The notes beneath the pieces are model-generated. The model saw nothing but the letters and a program-made list of their open reading frames with translations, had not been told where the DNA came from and searched no databases. The position numbers and the translations under genes are program-made. Positions 49,686 to 59,321 of a stretch of 64,000 nucleotides of DNA are shown in pieces (position 1 is the first letter of the stretch; each line of letters opens with the position of its first letter). The stretch is from Paenibacillus sp. FSL R10-2734 (lineage in GTDB: Bacteria > Bacillota > Bacilli > Paenibacillales > Paenibacillaceae). Location: contig NZ_CP150170.1 in NCBI RefSeq assembly GCF_037963865.1, positions 3,906,001 to 3,970,000 on the forward strand. The letters run 5' to 3'.

Positions 49686-51503
49686 ATGGTAAGCAAGGTA
49701 AAACGATTATTGATCGGTCGCCCGATGAAGTCGAACGAACTGGATCATGAAAAGTTATCCAAGGTGAAAGCACTGGCTGTCCTGTCTTCTGATGCGCTCT
49801 CGTCTGTAGCCTACGGAACCGAACAAATTCTAATTGTACTAGTGGCTGCAGGATTTACTGCCATCTGGTATTCCCTGCCAATTGCATTAGCCGTATTGGG
49901 CCTGCTGGCCATCCTGATATTATCCTATCGGCAGACGATTTATGCTTATCCGCAAGGAGGCGGAGCATACATCGTAGCCAAGAGTAATCTTGGTATACCG
50001 ACAGGTCTCCTAGCAGGAGGGTCTTTATTAGTGGATTACATTCTGACTGTAGCAGTTAGTGCTTCGGCAGGGACGGATGCAATCACATCTGCTTTTCCAA
50101 GTCTACACAATCATACCGTTCTCATTGCAGTATCAGTTATTATTCTTCTAACTTTAGTTAATCTTCGCGGAGTTACAGAATCAGCTTCATTCATCGCAAT
50201 CCCAGTGTATTTGTTTGTGGTTTCGATTGTAGTTCTGATCATCTCCGGTATTATCAAATATGCGCTAGGTGGCGTGCATGCACATGTACCTGAAATAGGT
50301 GCTGCTGTATCCAATGTCAGTTTGTTTCTGCTGTTAAAAGCTTTTAGCTCTGGCTGTTCGGCACTCACAGGTGTAGAGGCCGTATCAAATGCGATTCCAA
50401 ACTTTAAAGCACCAGCAGAAAAGAACGCAGCCAAGACTTTAATGATCATGGGGATCATACTTGGCTTTATGTTTACGGGTATCACACTGTTAGCGTATTG
50501 GTACGGAATCGTGCCTGACGAAAAAGCTACTGTTGTTTCGCAGATTGCTGAATCGACCTTTGGTCGCGGCACCTTGTACTTTTTTATTCAAGGTATCACT
50601 GCAGTGATCTTGTTCTTGGCAGCTAATACAGCTTACTCAGCATTTCCATTGCTCGCCTTTATGTTTGCAAAAGACAAATATATGCCACATGCTTTTATGG
50701 TCCGTGGTGACCGTCTGGGCTTCTCCAATGGTATTATTTTTCTAGGGGTTCTGTCTGCCGTGCTTGTAGCTGCATTCCACGGAAATACAGAAAGCTTGAT
50801 CCCTCTTTATGCGGTAGGTGTATTTATACCTTTTACATTGTCACAACTGGGAATGATGGTTCATTGGTTCAAAACAAAGCCGGCGGGTTGGCAAAGAAGA
50901 TTTATTGTGAATACCATCGGTATGCTTACCACATTAACGATTACACTTATTTTTATCATTACAAAATTTTCAAGCGTATGGATGGCCTTTATCTTCTTAC
51001 CTGCTGTAATGTTCGTGTTCCATCGTATTCACAAGCACTATTTGAACACCGCAGATCAGCTTCGTATATGTCCGGATACAGATAAACCTGTGATTAAAGG
51101 AAGTACGGTTGTTGTCCCTGTTGCCGGTGTAACACGTGCTGTACTGCATTCCATCAGCTATGCCAAGTCACTTACGGATAATGTTGTTGCAGTGTATGTT
51201 GGCTTTGATGATGAAGACATTCATAAGATGGAGCAACGGTGGGTGGAGTGGAATCCAGGTGTACGCCTGATTGTACTTCGATCTAGATATCGCAGTATTA
51301 TTCGTCCGTTAATAAAATTTATCGATACAGTGGAGTGGAAGACAGCAGAGACGGATCATATCACTATTTTGATTCCACAGTTTATTACTAAGCATTGGTG
51401 GCAAGCTGTGCTTCACAATCAGACCAGCTTTTTAATCCGCTCGTATCTAATGAATCAAAAAGATGTTGTGGTGGCGACTGTCCCATATCATTTGAATAAA
51501 TAA
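49686..51503 (+). CDS. kimA: KimA-type potassium transporter
   Basis: A 605-residue APC-superfamily permease. About 12 helices span residues 30-450, with SSVAYGTEQILIVLVAAG in TM1 and YAYPQGGGAYIVAKSNLG at TM2-3, followed by a cytoplasmic C-terminal domain (KPVIKGSTVVVPVAGVTRAV). This is the KimA (YdaO) layout; KimA imports K+ with protons in Bacillus. The c-di-AMP riboswitch directly ahead is its usual control, since c-di-AMP signals K+ excess. Confidence 0.85.
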   Translation: MVSKVKRLLIGRPMKSNELDHEKLSKVKALAVLSSDALSSVAYGTEQILIVLVAAGFTAIWYSLPIALAVLGLLAILILSYRQTIYAYPQGGGAYIVAKSNLGIPTGLLAGGSLLVDYILTVAVSASAGTDAITSAFPSLHNHTVLIAVSVIILLTLVNLRGVTESASFIAIPVYLFVVSIVVLIISGIIKYALGGVHAHVPEIGAAVSNVSLFLLLKAFSSGCSALTGVEAVSNAIPNFKAPAEKNAAKTLMIMGIILGFMFTGITLLAYWYGIVPDEKATVVSQIAESTFGRGTLYFFIQGITAVILFLAANTAYSAFPLLAFMFAKDKYMPHAFMVRGDRLGFSNGIIFLGVLSAVLVAAFHGNTESLIPLYAVGVFIPFTLSQLGMMVHWFKTKPAGWQRRFIVNTIGMLTTLTITLIFIITKFSSVWMAFIFLPAVMFVFHRIHKHYLNTADQLRICPDTDKPVIKGSTVVVPVAGVTRAVLHSISYAKSLTDNVVAVYVGFDDEDIHKMEQRWVEWNPGVRLIVLRSRYRSIIRPLIKFIDTVEWKTAETDHITILIPQFITKHWWQAVLHNQTSFLIRSYLMNQKDVVVATVPYHLNK

Positions 51504-51516
51504 TGGACCATTAAGG

Positions 51517-51557
51517 AGAGGCTATATCCGGAACGTTCGGAATATAGCCTCTTTTTG
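51517..51557 (+). terminator. Terminator of kimA
   Basis: GAGGCTATATCCG, loop GAACGTT, CGGAATATAGCCTC, then TTTTT. Confidence 0.88.
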
Positions 51558-51609
51558 TATTTTTATAGAAGGAAATTGTTGCAAATTCACAAAATTCAAA
51601 ATTTATATG

Positions 51610-51639
51610 TTGACATAGATAATGAGAATCAATATCATT
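51610..51639 (+). promoter_or_regulatory. Fur box overlapping the siderophore promoter
   Basis: TTGACA at 51610-51615, a 17-bp spacer and TATCAT at 51633-51638. GATAATGAGAATCAATATCA at 51618-51637 covers the whole spacer and the -10 box and matches the Fur consensus GATAATGATAATCATTATC. Fe-Fur would block the promoter. Confidence 0.85.
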
Positions 51640-51705
51640 TAGAAGTGAAACAAGATAGACAACATCTTTGAATAACATAGCGTGTACACACTAGGAGGGT
51701 TTTTA

Positions 51706-52713
51706 ATGTTTTTGTTTAACAGAAAAAGATTTGGAAGCATGAAATTAACGATGGTCGGATTAATGGTGATGGTGCTATTTTTATCCGCTTGCGGTAATAA
51801 TAATTCCGGTAACACTTCAAACGCAGGAACTGAGTCAACGACAGCACCAGCTGCTGAAGCCACAGAAGCTCCCGCAGCGCCTAGAACATTAACTGATGCA
51901 ATGGGACATGAAGTGACTATTCCGGCCAATCCACAACGTGTACTGGGTTCTTATTTAGAAGATTCTTTGGTAACACTAGGGGTAACTCCAGTAGCACAAT
52001 GGTCAGTGCCTAATGGTGTTCAAGATTATCTATCCGCTGAATTGAAGGATGTTCCTACGATAAGCTACGACCTTCCGCTTGAGGCTGTAACCAGCTTTGC
52101 ACCAGATCTAATTCTCATTCCGTCAGAGTCTTCTGTACAGAATGGTATTTATGATCAATTGAATAAGATTGCACCTACTTATGTTATTGGAGACGAACTA
52201 AATCAAGATTGGCGTAAATCGCTGCTCAAGATCGGTGAGATCCTTAACAAGACCACTGAGGCAGAACAAGCGATTAAAGATTATGAAGCGAAAGCAGCAG
52301 AAGCAAAAGAAAAGCTTGCAGGATCTATTGGAAAAGAGTCTGTAGCTATTCTTTGGCTAGTGCAAAAGAACTTCTACATTGTTGACGAGACTCGCAGTAG
52401 TGGAGCTGTATTGTATACAGATCTTGGAGTCACCCTACCTAACCTAGTCACAGAGATTCCAGCAGGAACAAGAGCAACCTGGAATCCCATTTCCCTTGAG
52501 AAGTTGTCTGAGTTGACAGCAGATCATATTTTCTTAGTGAATAGTGATAAAACTGAGGGTTCAGAAATTCTGGATAGTGCAATTTGGAAAGGTATTCCGG
52601 CTGTAAAAGCAGGGAACGTGCATGAAATGAGTTCAACAAGCAGCTGGCTATACAGTGGTGCGAATGCAGGTACCAAAATCATTGACGATGTATTGGAAAA
52701 CCTTGTGAAATAA
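51706..52713 (+). CDS. Siderophore-binding lipoprotein (FecB/FhuD type)
   Basis: A 335-residue ABC-type binding protein. The lipobox LSAC sets Cys29 as the lipid anchor, followed by a Thr/Ala/Pro-rich linker. The Peripla_BP_2 domain begins TDAMGHEVTIPANPQRVLGS and contains SFAPDLILIPSESS. The ATG at 51706 lies after TAGGAGGG. It feeds the two permeases and ATPase downstream, although about 220 bases and a second Fur box separate them. Ferric siderophore import is the likely role. Confidence 0.85.
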   Translation: MFLFNRKRFGSMKLTMVGLMVMVLFLSACGNNNSGNTSNAGTESTTAPAAEATEAPAAPRTLTDAMGHEVTIPANPQRVLGSYLEDSLVTLGVTPVAQWSVPNGVQDYLSAELKDVPTISYDLPLEAVTSFAPDLILIPSESSVQNGIYDQLNKIAPTYVIGDELNQDWRKSLLKIGEILNKTTEAEQAIKDYEAKAAEAKEKLAGSIGKESVAILWLVQKNFYIVDETRSSGAVLYTDLGVTLPNLVTEIPAGTRATWNPISLEKLSELTADHIFLVNSDKTEGSEILDSAIWKGIPAVKAGNVHEMSSTSSWLYSGANAGTKIIDDVLENLVK

Positions 52714-52868
52714 GAGCTTGTAATTCACCGTTAATGAGCTTTTCATTTCGGTGTGAGAAATGCGTGCAGATTAAGTATCTAAGGATACAAAGATCTGCAC
52801 CATTTTTTTATAAACTACTCATTAATGTAGAAAAATGTTTCTCCATTGTGCATATTAAATATTTTTGC

Positions 52869-52893
52869 GATAATGAGAATGATTGTTGTTATC
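52869..52893 (+). promoter_or_regulatory. Second Fur box, before the permease genes
   Basis: GATAATGAGAATGATTG followed by TTGTTATC, a Fur-type site. It gives the permease-ATPase genes a Fur-controlled promoter of their own. Confidence 0.75.
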
Positions 52894-52931
52894 ATCTAAA
52901 ACGTTGTAGCTATTTAATAAGGAGACGACTT

Positions 52932-53990
52932 ATGGATACACCCTCAGAATCCACACACCAAAAGATGAATTTAGAAAAGGAAAAAGCTCTACATTCGAGG
53001 CCGGCATCTGCAATTGGTATCATCATTTTTGGCCTCGCTGCCATAGCTTTTGGACTGGCACTTTCTGTCTCCCTAGGTGCAGCAGATATCAAGTTAACAA
53101 CAGTATGGGATGCCATATTTCGATTTAATCCAGATCTTCAGCAGCATCAAGTGATTAGAGAACTACGATTACCCCGTGCAATAGCTGGGGCCTTGGTCGG
53201 TGCTTGCTTTGCAGTTGCAGGGGCAATCATGCAGGGAATGACACGAAATCCGCTTGCGGATTCAGGTCTGCTTGGATTAAATGCGGGGGCAGGTGTAGCG
53301 CTGGCATTAGTATTTGCCTTTGCACCTTCACTTTCATTTACTTCTCTCATGTTGTTTTGCTTTATCGGTGCAGCCGCAGCCTCATTGATCGTGTTCGGTA
53401 TTGGGTCTCTCTCCTATAATGGACTGACACCCTTACGTTTGACGCTCGCAGGCTCAGCAGTCAGTGCACTACTAGTCGCGATTAGTCAGGGCGTAGCCAT
53501 CCTCTTCAACTTATCCCAGGATATAGCCTTCTGGTTAGCCGGTGGAATGGGCGGGGCAAGCTGGACTCAGATAAAGATTATATTCCCTTGGGTTGTGGTG
53601 GCATTAATCGCAGCCCTGATGTTATCTCGATCGGTCACGTTGCTTAGCTTAGGAAGGGAAGTGGCGGCTGGTCTAGGACAGCGGACGAGATTAGTACAGG
53701 TGGCTTGTATGATTGTTGTGGTCATTCTAGCGGGTAGTGCAGTCTCAACCGTTGGACCTGTTGCTTTTGTAGGACTTATCATTCCGCATGTTACGCGTTA
53801 TTTGGTCGGAGTAGACTACCGCTGGATAATTCCTTGCTCGGCCATTCTCGGGAGCTTATTGATTCTCTTTGCGGACATTGCCGCTAGAATGATTAATGCA
53901 CCTTATGAGACGCCGCTTGGAGCTTTAATCGCACTTATTGGTGTACCTTTCTTCATTTACTTAGCGAGTAAGCGGAAAGGGGAACTATGA
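52932..53990 (+). CDS. FecCD-family siderophore permease 1
   Basis: A 352-residue ABC permease. Ten or so membrane segments follow a cytoplasmic N-terminus. RELRLPRAIAGALVGACFAV and GMTRNPLADSGLLGLNAGAG are FecCD signatures. The ATG at 52932 with AAGGAGACG upstream is preferred; the longer frame starts in the Fur-controlled leader. It overlaps the next permease by four bases (ATGA). The dimer is likely a heterodimer. Confidence 0.86.
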   Translation: MDTPSESTHQKMNLEKEKALHSRPASAIGIIIFGLAAIAFGLALSVSLGAADIKLTTVWDAIFRFNPDLQQHQVIRELRLPRAIAGALVGACFAVAGAIMQGMTRNPLADSGLLGLNAGAGVALALVFAFAPSLSFTSLMLFCFIGAAAASLIVFGIGSLSYNGLTPLRLTLAGSAVSALLVAISQGVAILFNLSQDIAFWLAGGMGGASWTQIKIIFPWVVVALIAALMLSRSVTLLSLGREVAAGLGQRTRLVQVACMIVVVILAGSAVSTVGPVAFVGLIIPHVTRYLVGVDYRWIIPCSAILGSLLILFADIAARMINAPYETPLGALIALIGVPFFIYLASKRKGEL

Positions 53991-55024
53991 TGCCTAAGTT
54001 TACCCTTTCTCCGTATGAAAAAGAACGCCGCTCACAAGGAATAACAGTGTTATCACTGTTTGCTATATTGATCATCGTAGTATTTATAATCAGCATGAAT
54101 ACTGGATTTATGCGTCTATCGCCACTGGAAGTTTTACATACTCTAATGGGTGATGGAACACATCAGCAAAAGCTTATTTTATTTGATTTTAGATTACCAC
54201 GCATAGTCATTTCATTGTTAGTCGGTGCAGGCTTTGCAGTTTCTGGATGTATCCTACAGAGCCTATCGCGAAATGCACTAGCTGAACCGGCTACGCTGGG
54301 AATAAGTGCTGGTGCTGGTTTTGCGGTGATCATCTTTATCTCCTTCTTTCCGGCAACAACAGCAGCTCCTATATTTGTACTCCCGCTATTGGCGCTTGGA
54401 GGAGCTGGCTTAACCGCAGCCCTAATCTATATCCTTGCTTATCGGAAAGAGGATGGTCTATCCCCTACACGGCTGATACTCATTGGGATTGCAGTCGCTG
54501 CAGGAATCAATGCAGTTCAACTAGTGTTAGCATTACGCCTTGATCCTAATAACTATCAGTTTGTAGCTACATGGATCGCCGGGAAAATATGGGGTGGAGA
54601 TTGGAGATTTGTACTTGCTCTACTTCCTTGGATAGCGATTCTGTTACCGTTCGCCTTCTATAAAGCCCGGATTCTTAATGTTTTGAATCTAGGTGATCAT
54701 ACTTCAGTAGGACTTGGTATGCGAGTAGAGAAGGAACGCATTATGCTTCTTGTAACAGCGGTAGCACTTGCTGGCGCTTGTGTCGCTGTAAGCGGAGGTA
54801 TTGGCTTCGTCGGTCTAATTGCTCCTCATCTAGCTCGTAGGCTAGTAGGCCCAAGACATCAGATTCTGTTACCTACATGTGCTTTTACAGGGGCACTACT
54901 AATGATTACCGCTGATACGATCGGAAGATGGGTGTTACAACCTGCAGAAGTTCCTACTGGTATTGTGGTTGCGATTATAGGCGCACCTTACTTTTTATAT
55001 TTGCTCGCTAAATCAAAAGCGTAA
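53987..55024 (+). CDS. FecCD-family siderophore permease 2
   Basis: A 345-residue partner permease. DFRLPRIVISLLVGAGFAVS and SLSRNALAEPATLGISAGAG repeat the FecCD signatures, and GGIGFVGLIAPHLARRLVG near residue 270 is a further conserved block. It forms the membrane channel with the first permease and works with the ATPase that follows 87 bases later. Confidence 0.86.
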   Translation: MMPKFTLSPYEKERRSQGITVLSLFAILIIVVFIISMNTGFMRLSPLEVLHTLMGDGTHQQKLILFDFRLPRIVISLLVGAGFAVSGCILQSLSRNALAEPATLGISAGAGFAVIIFISFFPATTAAPIFVLPLLALGGAGLTAALIYILAYRKEDGLSPTRLILIGIAVAAGINAVQLVLALRLDPNNYQFVATWIAGKIWGGDWRFVLALLPWIAILLPFAFYKARILNVLNLGDHTSVGLGMRVEKERIMLLVTAVALAGACVAVSGGIGFVGLIAPHLARRLVGPRHQILLPTCAFTGALLMITADTIGRWVLQPAEVPTGIVVAIIGAPYFLYLLAKSKA

Positions 55025-55111
55025 AACAACGCGTATGCTTATCAAGCGAGTTTTACTATGTAGTTCAATCTAGGAGCTTAGCTCCATAAAACTTTTAAGG
55101 AGTTGTAAATC

Positions 55112-55912
55112 ATGTCAGAACGTTTGAATACAGAAGAATTAAGTATCGGGTATGCGGAAGCTACAATTGTTAAAGGGTTGAACTTGACCATTCCAACGGG
55201 GAAAATTACAGCGCTTGTAGGCGCAAACGGTTCTGGTAAATCAACCATCCTCAAAACCATGGCCCGGATCATGAAACCGAAGAGCGGAAGCGTGATGCTG
55301 GACGGCAAATCGATCCATAATTTCTCTACAAAAGAGGTCGCTCGTCAGCTTGCGATTCTACCGCAAAACCCAACGGCTCCTGATGGTTTAACAGTGTCCG
55401 AGCTGGTTAGCTATGGCCGTTTCCCGCATCAAAAAGGGTTTGGAACGATGACAGCAGAAGATCGTAGCATTATCTCCAACGCTATTTCCGTCACTGGAAT
55501 GGAGCCTTTCCATGATCGACCGATTGACCGTCTATCTGGAGGACAACGTCAGCGCGCTTGGATCGCTATGGCATTGGCACAAGAGACAGACATTCTATTC
55601 CTAGACGAGCCAACAACTTTTCTTGATATGGCCCATCAGCTTGAAGTTCTTCAACTTCTACAAAAGCTGAATGAGGAAGAGGGACGTACGATTATCATGG
55701 TGGTGCATGATCTGAATCATGCTACTCGCTATGCGCAGCATATGGTAGCTATTAAGTCTGGTAGTGTGATTAGTGAAGGTTCCCCTACTGAAGTAATGAC
55801 ACCAGATGTGCTACGCGAAGTATTTGGAATTGAAGCAGATATTGTTCCTGATCCACGTACGGGTGTGCCGTTGTGTCTTCCTTACGAGCTTGCAGCTTAT
55901 AAAGCGGTGTAA
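55112..55912 (+). CDS. Siderophore ABC transporter ATPase (FecE type)
   Basis: A 266-residue ATP-binding subunit. Walker A GANGSGKST is near residue 36, the ABC signature LSGGQRQRAWIAMALAQ near 140, Walker B DILFLDEPT near 160 and the H-loop VVHD near 193. TTAAGGAG precedes the ATG. It completes the four-part uptake system with the two permeases and the binding protein. Confidence 0.88.
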   Translation: MSERLNTEELSIGYAEATIVKGLNLTIPTGKITALVGANGSGKSTILKTMARIMKPKSGSVMLDGKSIHNFSTKEVARQLAILPQNPTAPDGLTVSELVSYGRFPHQKGFGTMTAEDRSIISNAISVTGMEPFHDRPIDRLSGGQRQRAWIAMALAQETDILFLDEPTTFLDMAHQLEVLQLLQKLNEEEGRTIIMVVHDLNHATRYAQHMVAIKSGSVISEGSPTEVMTPDVLREVFGIEADIVPDPRTGVPLCLPYELAAYKAV

Positions 55913-55960
55913 TAGTAACCATTTCAGTTTTATCAAGCTGTGAAGAGGAGTGATGATTTA

Positions 55961-56776
55961 ATGATCGAAGTTCAGAAGATGATGGAAGATATCAAGTCTC
56001 GACTAGATCTTCATTCTTCTCCGCCGGAGGGTGCACTTTATTCGTTTTCGACAATGAAATTGACAGAGGAAGAAAACCTTAAAGCCTTTGTTCAATGTTA
56101 TGGTCCACTGCTGAAGGCTTTAGATGATAAGGTCGTTGCCGCTTACTTTGCCAATTGGTTCTCAAATGTTGCCCTTTCTTTACAATATTCGTTATCAAAA
56201 TACTCCTCAGCACTGGATCTAAGTTTATCTAATTTATTGCTTCATCTTGTACCTACGGAGCGCTCCTGTTGGATTACATTCTCAGTGGAAGAGGTTCGGT
56301 TTATTCCCGCTCCTACCCATCAAAGGGAGCGGGAGGATTGGTGCAAAGAAATTCTAACAACGTTCTATAGGGATACAGCAGCACCTTTGATTCGACTTAT
56401 ATCTGAAGTTTGCGGCCTCGCCATTGGAGAGGTTTGGGGACAGATGCCTACAAAGTTCAATTACTATTTTGAGGTTTGGGAAAAAGAAATTAGCGATTGT
56501 AATCAATTACAGCAGCTGCGAGAAGATTATCATTACTTGATGCACGGTTTACCCGCTGAAGTGTTCGGCTTATCAAGAAATCCTTTTCTAGTAACTGTAC
56601 GTAACGTTGAGAGTCTTACAGATTCTGAAGCTACGATACAACTCCGTAATCGCTGTTGCCTACACTATCTTACTATTGACGGTGATTATTGTTACAGATG
56701 TCCTCGTATTAAAGAAGAGGAGAGAGCTTCACGTAGACTCGAATATCGTAAACAAATGGCCTCATCGGATGTATAG
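55961..56776 (+). CDS. FhuF-like ferric siderophore reductase
   Basis: A 271-residue cytoplasmic protein. Near the C-terminus it has a Cys pair at 232-233, then Cys244 and Cys247, the C-C-x10-C-x2-C pattern that binds a 2Fe-2S cluster in FhuF-type reductases. These reduce Fe3+-siderophore so that the iron is released after import. GAAGAGGAG lies before the ATG. It follows the ATPase by 48 bases, so release is tied to uptake. Confidence 0.78.
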   Translation: MIEVQKMMEDIKSRLDLHSSPPEGALYSFSTMKLTEEENLKAFVQCYGPLLKALDDKVVAAYFANWFSNVALSLQYSLSKYSSALDLSLSNLLLHLVPTERSCWITFSVEEVRFIPAPTHQREREDWCKEILTTFYRDTAAPLIRLISEVCGLAIGEVWGQMPTKFNYYFEVWEKEISDCNQLQQLREDYHYLMHGLPAEVFGLSRNPFLVTVRNVESLTDSEATIQLRNRCCLHYLTIDGDYCYRCPRIKEEERASRRLEYRKQMASSDV

Positions 56777-56825
56777 GGTTATAAAGGCACAGATTGTTTC
56801 ATACTAATATGTAAATCATACGACT

Positions 56826-56856
56826 ACAGGCTCCCGTCATTGACAAGGGAGCCTGT
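56826..56856 (+). terminator. Terminator of the siderophore operon
   Basis: ACAGGCTCCC and GGGAGCCTGT form a perfect stem, loop GTCATTGACAA; short T run (TCGTTG). Confidence 0.75.
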
Positions 56857-56951
56857 TCGTTGTTACAGTTGTGGTTGCCTGCATTTCATCGATATCATAA
56901 TTTAAAATAGATCAAGAACCATCATTTATACATGGTTAAAGGAGCATGAAC

Positions 56952-57863
56952 ATGAATATTGACAAAATTCAAGATGACCTACAAAAGCTAATGACTGCAG
57001 GAATAGTGAAGAGTCATGAGAACTTAAAAGATCACGTGTATACCAAAATGGGCGGTAAAGCTGATATTTTGGCAGCACCAGCTACTTATGAAGAAATTCA
57101 AAAGATCGTTACATATGCTGAACAGAATGGGATAACACTGACGGTACTTGGGAACGGCTCCAATGTGATTATCCGTGATGGCGGTGTGCGTGGGATCGTT
57201 CTGCAAACGGCAGGACTAACTGAAATGGGAATTCGCGATAATCTCTTGTATGCTCAATGCGGTGCCAAAATCATTGATGTTTCCAAATATGCATTGGATA
57301 TGGAGCTTACGGGTCTGGAGTTCGCCTGCGGCATTCCTGGAACGGTTGGTGGAGCACTTTACATGAACGCAGGTGCCTATGGCGGAGAAGTAAAAGATGT
57401 GCTGCATAGTGCGCTGGCTATAACTAAGAGCGGACAGTTGGTGACTCTTCAAGGTGATGAGCTGCAATGGGGATACAGAAAAAGCGTATTCGCAAGCGGT
57501 GAGTATATCGTGCTTGAGGCCAACTTTGCTATGACTACCGGAGATGCATTAACCATCAAAGCTAAAATGGATGAACTAACCTACCTGCGTGAATCAAAGC
57601 AGCCACTGGAGTATCCATCCTGCGGGAGTGTCTTTAAACGTCCTCCAGGTCGTTTTGCAGGACAGTTAATTCAGGAAAGCGGTTTGCAAGGCACAAGAAT
57701 TGGTGGTGCTGAAGTATCCAAAAAGCATGCTGGATTTATAGTGAATGCAGATAATGCTACAGCCAGTGATTATATCGGTCTAATCCACCATGTAAGAGCG
57801 ACTGTCAAAGATAAATTTGGCGTGGAGCTGGAAACTGAAGTGGAGATCATTGGAGAAGAGTAA
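56952..57863 (+). CDS. murB: UDP-N-acetylenolpyruvoylglucosamine reductase
   Basis: A 303-residue FAD enzyme that makes UDP-MurNAc for peptidoglycan. The FAD-binding part has VLGNGSNVIIRDGGVRG, and IPGTVGGALYMNAGAYGGEV is the MurB signature. The catalytic Ser lies in YPSCGSVFKRP and the Glu near the C-terminus (LETEVEIIGEE). The ATG at 56952 is spaced best from GGAG. This is the type IIb form of Firmicutes. It stands alone with its own terminator. Confidence 0.92.
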   Translation: MNIDKIQDDLQKLMTAGIVKSHENLKDHVYTKMGGKADILAAPATYEEIQKIVTYAEQNGITLTVLGNGSNVIIRDGGVRGIVLQTAGLTEMGIRDNLLYAQCGAKIIDVSKYALDMELTGLEFACGIPGTVGGALYMNAGAYGGEVKDVLHSALAITKSGQLVTLQGDELQWGYRKSVFASGEYIVLEANFAMTTGDALTIKAKMDELTYLRESKQPLEYPSCGSVFKRPPGRFAGQLIQESGLQGTRIGGAEVSKKHAGFIVNADNATASDYIGLIHHVRATVKDKFGVELETEVEIIGEE

Positions 57864-57876
57864 TTTAGACTTAGAA

Positions 57877-57906
57877 AGAGCCCGCAGCTTACTGTGGGCT
57901 CTTTTG
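57877..57906 (+). terminator. Terminator of murB
   Basis: GAGCCCGCAG, loop CTTA, CTGTGGGCTC, then TTTT. Confidence 0.85.
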
Positions 57907-57923
57907 CTGTCATCGCAAGTTGT

Positions 57924-58259
57924 TTAATCCACTGAAAGAATATATTTAGCTCTGTCTGTAGTGATTTCCGCCTTACGATCACTTATATCCTCAATACGAA
58001 GTCCATCAATAGCTAAGTCATAGGTGGAGTGTGGTAGCGATACTAGCTCACCATCGGCGTTTAAAGTGCTGCCAAATCCTTTTAATATTAATGCACTCCC
58101 CAGATAATCATCGATAACATCCTCCGCACTCCGAAACTCCACTGCCTCTAGATTAAAATGAATTTTATCCAGATCACGCAGCTCTTTCTTCTCAATAACA
58201 ATCGTTTCATTCACATGACTGTTTATCCAATCCATAAGTTTCTGTATGCTTTGTTCCAT
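57924..58259 (-). CDS. Conserved hypothetical protein
   Basis: A 111-residue acidic protein, MEQSIQKLMDWINSHVNETI, then LRIEDISDRKAEITTDRAKY. Mixed alpha/beta with no membrane part. GGTGGG lies upstream of the ATG. No family recognised. It is convergent with murB; nothing is seen in the 58260-58460 gap. Confidence 0.55.
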   Translation of the reverse strand: MEQSIQKLMDWINSHVNETIVIEKKELRDLDKIHFNLEAVEFRSAEDVIDDYLGSALILKGFGSTLNADGELVSLPHSTYDLAIDGLRIEDISDRKAEITTDRAKYILSVD

Positions 58260-58472
58260 CAGACAATCCCACCCTTACCTCGAAGATTATTATGTTTAAG
58301 TTACCCTTTTCTTTAAGTTTGAATCCATATTTTTGCCACATCTCAGTATCTAAGAACACAGGAAGGTGCCAAGGAATAGCGAATGTTACAGATTAGCAAC
58401 ATCAGAGATAATCCCCTACAACCAGAATAAGGATAGAAGGAAGTTAACTATTCAGAAAAGGTGGTAGTGCCA

Positions 58473-59321
58473 TTGATTCAGTTAACCGAGGTCTCAAAGT
58501 TTTATCAGGAGAGGTGTGCGGTAGATCGAATTACTTTTGCGGTGGAGAAGGGAGAGGTATTTGGATTTCTGGGTCCTAATGGTGCTGGGAAAACAACAAC
58601 GATGCGGATGATGACGGGTCTTCTTCAGCCTACAATAGGTGAAATATTAATTAATGACATGAATATTTCACGGCATAAAAAAGAAATTCATGCGCAAATT
58701 GGTGTTGTTTTCGAGCTTCCAAACCTTTACATGCGTAGTTCTATACGAGATAACCTAAAGCTATTTGCTGAATTGTATGATGTACCCGTAAAGCGAGTAA
58801 ATGATGTGATGGAAACCCTCCAACTGTTTGACAAGGAAAAAGCTAAGGTGAGTAGCTTGTCCAAAGGCTGGAAGCAGCGCGTTCTAATCGCCAGAGCATT
58901 ATTACATAAGCCTCTTGTGTTGTTCTTAGATGAGCCTACCAGTGGATTAGATCCAAATTCAGCTTCACTCATTCGTAATCATATCAAGAGAATTCAAGAT
59001 GAAGGCACAACCATTGTCTTAACGACGCATGATATGCAAGAAGCCGAAGAATTAAGTGATAGAGTAGGCATCATGCACGCAGGAGCATTAGTGGCACTAG
59101 GAGAACCCCACAAGCTTAAGAGCATATATGGTAAACCAGAAATTGAAGTTAAATATCTACAGGATGGGGAAGTTGTTAAGAAATCCTGGCCGATAGAGGT
59201 AGAAGCAACAAAAGATCATATATATCAGCTAATGTCTACTAATCAAATCTTAAGTATGCACAGTAAAGAGGCTTCACTGGCAGATGTATTCGCTGCCCTG
59301 ACGGGAAGTGAGCTGAGTTGA
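58473..59321 (+). CDS. ABC exporter ATP-binding protein
   Basis: A 282-residue ATPase. Walker A is GPNGAGKTT, the signature here is SSLSKGWKQRVLIARALLHK (LSKGWKQ instead of LSGGQ), and Walker B is LVLFLDEPTSGLDP. TTG 58473 follows AAAAGGTGG. The C-terminal 70 residues resemble the regulatory tail of drug or bacitracin-type exporters. It overlaps the permease by four bases, forming a two-gene exporter. Confidence 0.82.
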   Translation: MIQLTEVSKFYQERCAVDRITFAVEKGEVFGFLGPNGAGKTTTMRMMTGLLQPTIGEILINDMNISRHKKEIHAQIGVVFELPNLYMRSSIRDNLKLFAELYDVPVKRVNDVMETLQLFDKEKAKVSSLSKGWKQRVLIARALLHKPLVLFLDEPTSGLDPNSASLIRNHIKRIQDEGTTIVLTTHDMQEAEELSDRVGIMHAGALVALGEPHKLKSIYGKPEIEVKYLQDGEVVKKSWPIEVEATKDHIYQLMSTNQILSMHSKEASLADVFAALTGSELS

